From an uncultured Collinsella sp. (GTDB taxonomy: Bacteria > Actinomycetota > Coriobacteriia > Coriobacteriales > Coriobacteriaceae), in NCBI GenBank assembly GCA_934668695.1, contig CAKUOD010000007.1, positions 1-64,000 on the forward strand: a stretch of DNA of 64,000 nt. Direction: 5' to 3'. Of the stretch, positions 60,784-64,000 are shown piece after piece (position 1 is the stretch's first letter; each line of letters opens with the position of its first letter). The notes under the pieces were generated by a model. That model ran no database searches and was not told the DNA's origin. It worked only from the letters and a program-made list of their open reading frames with translations. The position numbers were made by a program, and so were the translations under genes.

Positions 60784-62223
60784 TTAGTTCTCCTCGGTCG
60801 CAGCGTTCTCGGACTCGGCGAAATTCCAGCCGGCGAGGCGGTCCTTCGCGGTGTCGATGTCCAGGTAGTTCTCCTCGCCATCCATGAGTCGCGTAAAGGC
60901 GGTAAAGAGATAGTGGGCATCGGTGGGGCCAGGCGAGGCCTCGGGGTGGTACTGGACCGAGAAGCACGGGGCGTCGAGCAGCTGGATGCCCTCGGCGGTG
61001 CCGTCGTTGAGGTTCACATGTGTTAGACGAATGCGACCGAAGCGCTCGTTCATCACGACCGGCGCGATTCCGCGGCGCACCCAGACGCGCAGATCGCCAT
61101 CGGCCACATGCTCGGTCTCGCCGCCGGAAAGCTCGGGAATCAGCTTGCCCAAGCTGGGGAACAGTAGGCCAAAGCCGTGGTTTTGCGCGGTGATCTCCAC
61201 GCGACGGCTCACCAGGTTCATAACCGGCTGGTTGCCACCGCGGTGGCCGAACTTAAGCTTTTCCATCTGAGCGCCGCAGGCCAGGCTGATCATCTGGTGA
61301 CCCAGGCAAATGCCAAAGACCGGCACCTTGCCGATCAGCTGCTGCACCTGCTCGTAGGTCTCCACCACGGCATCGGGGTCGCCGGGACCGTTGGACAAAA
61401 AGACGCCGTCGGGATTCATGTCGAGCACCTTACTCGCAGGCGTGTCCCACGGCACGACGGTGAGGTCGCAGCCAGCGCGGACGAGGCCCTCCAGAATGCC
61501 GCGCTTCACGCCGCAGTCATAGGCGACCACCTTGTGACGGGCAGGCGCGGCGGCCGCGAGCGCAAAGCCATGCGTAGCGGGCAGATCGGCGGCTGCAAAC
61601 TCGTGAGGCTCAGGGCAGCTCACGGTCTTGACCAGGTTCTCGCCCACCAGCGTGGGTGCTGCGGCCAGACGCTCGGCAAGCTCATTGACATCGAAGATCT
61701 CGGTCGAGATAATGCCCATCTTGGAACCGTTGTCGCGCAGGTGGCGCACCAGGGCACGGGTATCGACACCCTCGATGGCGACGATACCGTGGGCGCGCAG
61801 ATACTCCGGCACGCTGACAGCCGAGCGCCAGTTAGAAGGCGTGGCGCACATGTCGCGAACGATCATGCCGCGCATGGCAGGAGCGCTCGCGGGACGAGCA
61901 GCGTCACCAGGGAAAGCCGACTGGACGTCGGTCTCGTCGATGCCGTAGTTGCCAATCTGCGGATAGGTCATGGTTACGATTTGGCCGGCATAGCTCGGGT
62001 CAGTCATGACTTCAAAGTAGCCCTCGAGCGAGGTGTTGAAGCAGACTTCGCCGGTCGCGGTGCCCTCGGCGCCGCATGCACGTCCATAAAAAATGGTCCC
62101 ATCCTCAAGGTACAGGATGCAGGGACCGCAGGTGCCCTTGCTGGTTTTGGCCAGCATACGCTGGCAAAGCTCGCTGGGCGCGAAGGTGCGGGCAGCAGCG
62201 CCCGCGGTATGGTTGTTCGCCAT
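60784..62223 (-). CDS. carA: Carbamoyl-phosphate synthase, small (glutaminase) subunit
   Basis: A 479-residue glutamine amidotransferase subunit that supplies ammonia to CarB. N-terminal domain: [20 protein letters not shown] and [20 protein letters not shown]. Class I glutaminase: [11 protein letters not shown], the nucleophile in [17 protein letters not shown], and the His/Glu pair in [12 protein letters not shown]. About 100 residues longer than the usual 360-390: an extra N-terminal stretch of about 33 residues and inserts around the CATPSN region. The ATG at 62223 follows AAGGAG. A small hairpin (62235-62252) lies just before this ribosome site. Confidence 0.96.
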   Translation of the reverse strand: MANNHTAGAAARTFAPSELCQRMLAKTSKGTCGPCILYLEDGTIFYGRACGAEGTATGEVCFNTSLEGYFEVMTDPSYAGQIVTMTYPQIGNYGIDETDVQSAFPGDAARPASAPAMRGMIVRDMCATPSNWRSAVSVPEYLRAHGIVAIEGVDTRALVRHLRDNGSKMGIISTEIFDVNELAERLAAAPTLVGENLVKTVSCPEPHEFAAADLPATHGFALAAAAPARHKVVAYDCGVKRGILEGLVRAGCDLTVVPWDTPASKVLDMNPDGVFLSNGPGDPDAVVETYEQVQQLIGKVPVFGICLGHQMISLACGAQMEKLKFGHRGGNQPVMNLVSRRVEITAQNHGFGLLFPSLGKLIPELSGGETEHVADGDLRVWVRRGIAPVVMNERFGRIRLTHVNLNDGTAEGIQLLDAPCFSVQYHPEASPGPTDAHYLFTAFTRLMDGEENYLDIDTAKDRLAGWNFAESENAATEEN

Positions 62224-62234
62224 AATGCTCCTTC

Positions 62235-62252
62235 CCGGTCTCACGGGACCGG
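62235..62252 (-). promoter_or_regulatory. Hairpin immediately upstream of the carA ribosome-binding site
   Basis: CCGGTC-6-GACCGG stem located directly before GGAAGGAG on the carA leader. It could affect translation initiation, but it lacks a recognisable PyrR site. A TACAAT at about 62282-62287 (minus strand) could be the -10 box. Confidence 0.35.
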
Positions 62253-62383
62253 CTTAAAGGTTGGTAGTTAGGCCTCGCGGTATTGTAACCGCAAGCATGC
62301 GCTATGGCGTTAATTTCATCGAAATGTTTACGAAATGATAATTATGACTTTCTATGCATAATGATTTGTCTGGGACGGGGATG

Positions 62384-62425
62384 AAAAAATCATCCCGCGG
62401 GGCACTTGGCTCACGCGGGATGATG
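62384..62425 (-). terminator. Rho-independent terminator of the membrane-protein gene
   Basis: CATCCCGCG pairs with CGCGGGATG; on the minus strand the stem is followed by ATTTTTTC. It begins directly after the stop of the gene at 62431. Confidence 0.9.
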
Positions 62426-62430
62426 GCGTC

Positions 62431-63390
62431 TTATTTGTCCTGCTCCAGCAGATCGGACGGTGTGCGGTCGGGCTTGCCGCCGCGGAAGATCTCCCGGCCG
62501 TGCAGGCGATGCTCAAGATCGCGCTCGGCCTTCTCCTCCGTGATCTTGGTCTGGCTCACCACCGGGTCCTCGATCAGCGACGACACCGAGTTCACCTGTT
62601 TCTGAATACGCTCGGCAATGGTGTCGTCCATGCTCACGATACGCATCTTCCAGTCGATATTCGTGGCATTGGACGAGCTCTTGGTCCACACGAACGTCAG
62701 AATGGCGCTCTGGTGGCCCTGAGCGGGGAACATTCCAAAGAACGAATCGTGCTGAATGTTGCTGTCCTCGTCGATATAGGCGTGAACGTTATACACGACG
62801 CGGTCAATCTTGTCGTTGAGCAGGGCATTGGTTGCAAGCGCTGCCGCCTGAATCTGTCCGTTGGACAGCAGTTCGAGCTCATTGGCAGAAGACGTGTCCA
62901 GCACCGTCACCTCAACCGTGCCCGTGCGCTCATCGGCCTCATCGACGGTAAAGTCGAGTGGGAACTGCGTAAAGCCGTTGCCCCACTCAAGTCCGCCCTT
63001 GAGCGCGGTTGAGACGGTATCCACCGAAACGCTCTCGGAAAGGTTCGCGGTGTTCAGACGACGCATCACGCCGTAGCCAATCTGCATGCCCACAATCAGC
63101 ACCAAGATGGTAATGACCACGGCCATGGCAGTCTTTGTAATGGTATGACTCACCTGCGAGCCCGAGGGATCGTCCTCGGACAGCGGGTCGATATGTTTTG
63201 CCTGACTCGCGCGATCCTCGCTGCGCAGCCGCGCCAGCGCCGCTTTGTCGCCGCGCTTGACCGCCGCCTCTTTCTCGCGCATGCGCTCGGTACGCTTTTT
63301 GGCGAGCGTAGGATCCAAGACGCCGGATGCGTCGATTTCGGAGAATAACTCCGTCACTTCTTCCGGAGTCAAAGGGTTCTTATCAGCCAT
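62431..63390 (-). CDS. Uncharacterised single-pass membrane protein
   Basis: A 319-residue protein of unknown function. Residues 1-85 are charged and helical (PEEVTELFSEIDASG, KKRTERMREKEAAVKRGDKA). One membrane helix, MAVVITILVLIVGMQIGYGV, is followed by an extracytoplasmic domain of about 210 residues with FPLDFTVDEADERTGTVEVT and HQSAILTFVWTKSSSNATNI, and a charged tail. There is no Cys and no known catalytic motif. It is 19 bases downstream of an ABC exporter gene and is probably co-transcribed with it. It could be an accessory or envelope protein. Confidence 0.8.
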   Translation of the reverse strand: MADKNPLTPEEVTELFSEIDASGVLDPTLAKKRTERMREKEAAVKRGDKAALARLRSEDRASQAKHIDPLSEDDPSGSQVSHTITKTAMAVVITILVLIVGMQIGYGVMRRLNTANLSESVSVDTVSTALKGGLEWGNGFTQFPLDFTVDEADERTGTVEVTVLDTSSANELELLSNGQIQAAALATNALLNDKIDRVVYNVHAYIDEDSNIQHDSFFGMFPAQGHQSAILTFVWTKSSSNATNIDWKMRIVSMDDTIAERIQKQVNSVSSLIEDPVVSQTKITEEKAERDLEHRLHGREIFRGGKPDRTPSDLLEQDK

Positions 63391-63409
63391 AAACTTCCTG
63401 TCATATCAA

Positions 63410-64000
63410 TCAGTCGAGCTCGTGCGCACGCGCACCTTCGAACTGCATTCGATAGTAACGGGCATAGGTGCCGCCACGAGCGAGAAGCTCCTCGTGCGTG
63501 CCACGTTCCACAACGCGACCATGCTCAACGGTCGCAATCTCGTCGGCATGCTTAATGGTCGACAGACGATGGGCGATGATGATTGTAGTGCGGCCGCGCG
63601 CCAGCTCCTCAAGCGACTCCTGCACCGCCTCCTCGCTCTCATTATCCAGAGCGCTCGTCGCCTCATCCAAGATAAGGATCTTGGGGTTCTTGAGAAACAC
63701 GCGAGCGATGGCGACGCGCTGCTTCTGACCGCCCGAAAGACGGCTGCCGCGCTCACCCACCACGGTGTCATAGCCCTGCGGCAGCGACTCGATAAAGGTG
63801 TCGATATTGGCGCGGCGAGCGGCCTCGGCGATTTCTTCTGCCGTGGCGCCCGGCTTGCCGTAGGCGATGTTCTCGCCGATCGTGCCATCGAACAGGTAGA
63901 CGTCCTGCTGCACCAGGCCGATGGCGCGGCGCAGGCTCCGCTGCGTCACGTCGCGCACGTCCTGACCGTCGATGCTGATGGATCCGGCAGCCACGTCATA
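63410..64000 (-). CDS. ABC exporter, ATP-binding C-terminal part (MsbA/multidrug type; runs off window)
   Basis: The 3' part of a longer gene, 196 codons visible. It contains the second half of a nucleotide-binding domain: Q-loop [20 protein letters not shown], signature RLSGGQKQR, Walker [18 protein letters not shown], switch [14 protein letters not shown], and the [20 protein letters not shown] ending. These are typical of exporters with fused membrane and ATPase domains (MsbA, LmrA, BmrCD). The Walker A and membrane domain lie beyond the window. It is followed after 19 bases by the membrane-protein gene. Confidence 0.92.
   Translation of the reverse strand, partial: YDVAAGSISIDGQDVRDVTQRSLRRAIGLVQQDVYLFDGTIGENIAYGKPGATAEEIAEAARRANIDTFIESLPQGYDTVVGERGSRLSGGQKQRVAIARVFLKNPKILILDEATSALDNESEEAVQESLEELARGRTTIIIAHRLSTIKHADEIATVEHGRVVERGTHEELLARGGTYARYYRMQFEGARAHELD

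Noticed and set aside
62224..62300. PyrR-binding attenuator before carA
   Set aside because: There is a small hairpin, but no PyrR consensus loop and no terminator/antiterminator pair in the leader.

Overview
The window looks like chromosomal DNA of a high-GC Gram-positive anaerobe, most probably a Coriobacteriia (Collinsella-like) gut actinobacterium. This is an inference from three things. Codon use is very GC-rich. Surface biology is Gram-positive: an LPXTG-anchored protein, a class B sortase, and lipoprotein-type solute binding. The energy genes are anaerobic: a group 4 [NiFe] hydrogenase, NfnAB, and a flavin/Fe-S enoate reductase. No prophage, CRISPR-Cas locus or complete insertion sequence was found.

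Layout. 1-5135: end of an FtsX-type ABC exporter, then an ABC-2 exporter (ATPase plus two permeases). 5466-7237: a divergent histidine kinase/response regulator pair that probably controls the ABC-2 exporter; the shared intergenic region carries a clear operator-like repeat. 7846-14166: a 2106-residue adhesin with a von Willebrand A domain, about ten pilin-type isopeptide modules and an LPTTG anchor, flanked on both sides by long palindromic elements. 14675-20336: five-gene energy-converting hydrogenase operon with a fused NuoL-like/NuoH-like membrane subunit. 20624-21028: orphan transposase-like HTH gene. 21469-23499: enoate reductase. 23641-24104: hairpin array and an initiator tRNA. 24301-30875: coaX, an AAA/DUF4143 ATPase bracketed by identical palindromes, a degenerate biotin-ligase-like gene, a folP-folK fusion, a sirtuin and exonuclease III. 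31411-34659: ECF vitamin transporter. 34858-40010: glmU, prs, a nuclease-like orphan between two MITE-like elements, and pth. 40384-42623: NfnAB. 42763-42980: second hairpin array. 43084-46813: kinase-like protein and a polar amino-acid ABC transporter. 47211-49618: YqeY, a foldase-like PPIase and a lone PTS IIA. 49771-53393 and 56526-56990: purN, purM, purF and purE. 53688-56490: CmpB-family membrane protein, MoaE-like protein and sortase B. 57468-62223: carAB. 62431-64000: membrane protein and the end of an ABC exporter.

How it fits together. The hydrogenase should couple ferredoxin oxidation to H2 formation and ion pumping, while NfnAB links ferredoxin, NADH and NADPH, which suits fermentative redox balancing. 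prs, the purine genes and carAB form a nucleotide-synthesis theme. The adhesin needs a sortase; the only one here is class B and not adjacent.

The most unusual content is intergenic. At least six families of palindromic repeats occur: (1) two arrays of about 57-nt hairpins with a strict 80-81-nt period and variable loops; (2) five nested palindromes of about 150-160 bp; (3) three identical palindromes around the DUF4143 ATPase; (4) a pair of about 205-bp elements with 25-bp terminal inverted repeats around a nuclease-like gene; (5) REP-like GGGGACAG/GGGACGTTC blocks; (6) a palindrome inserted in frame in the ECF ATPase linker. No transposase that would mobilise them is present in the window.
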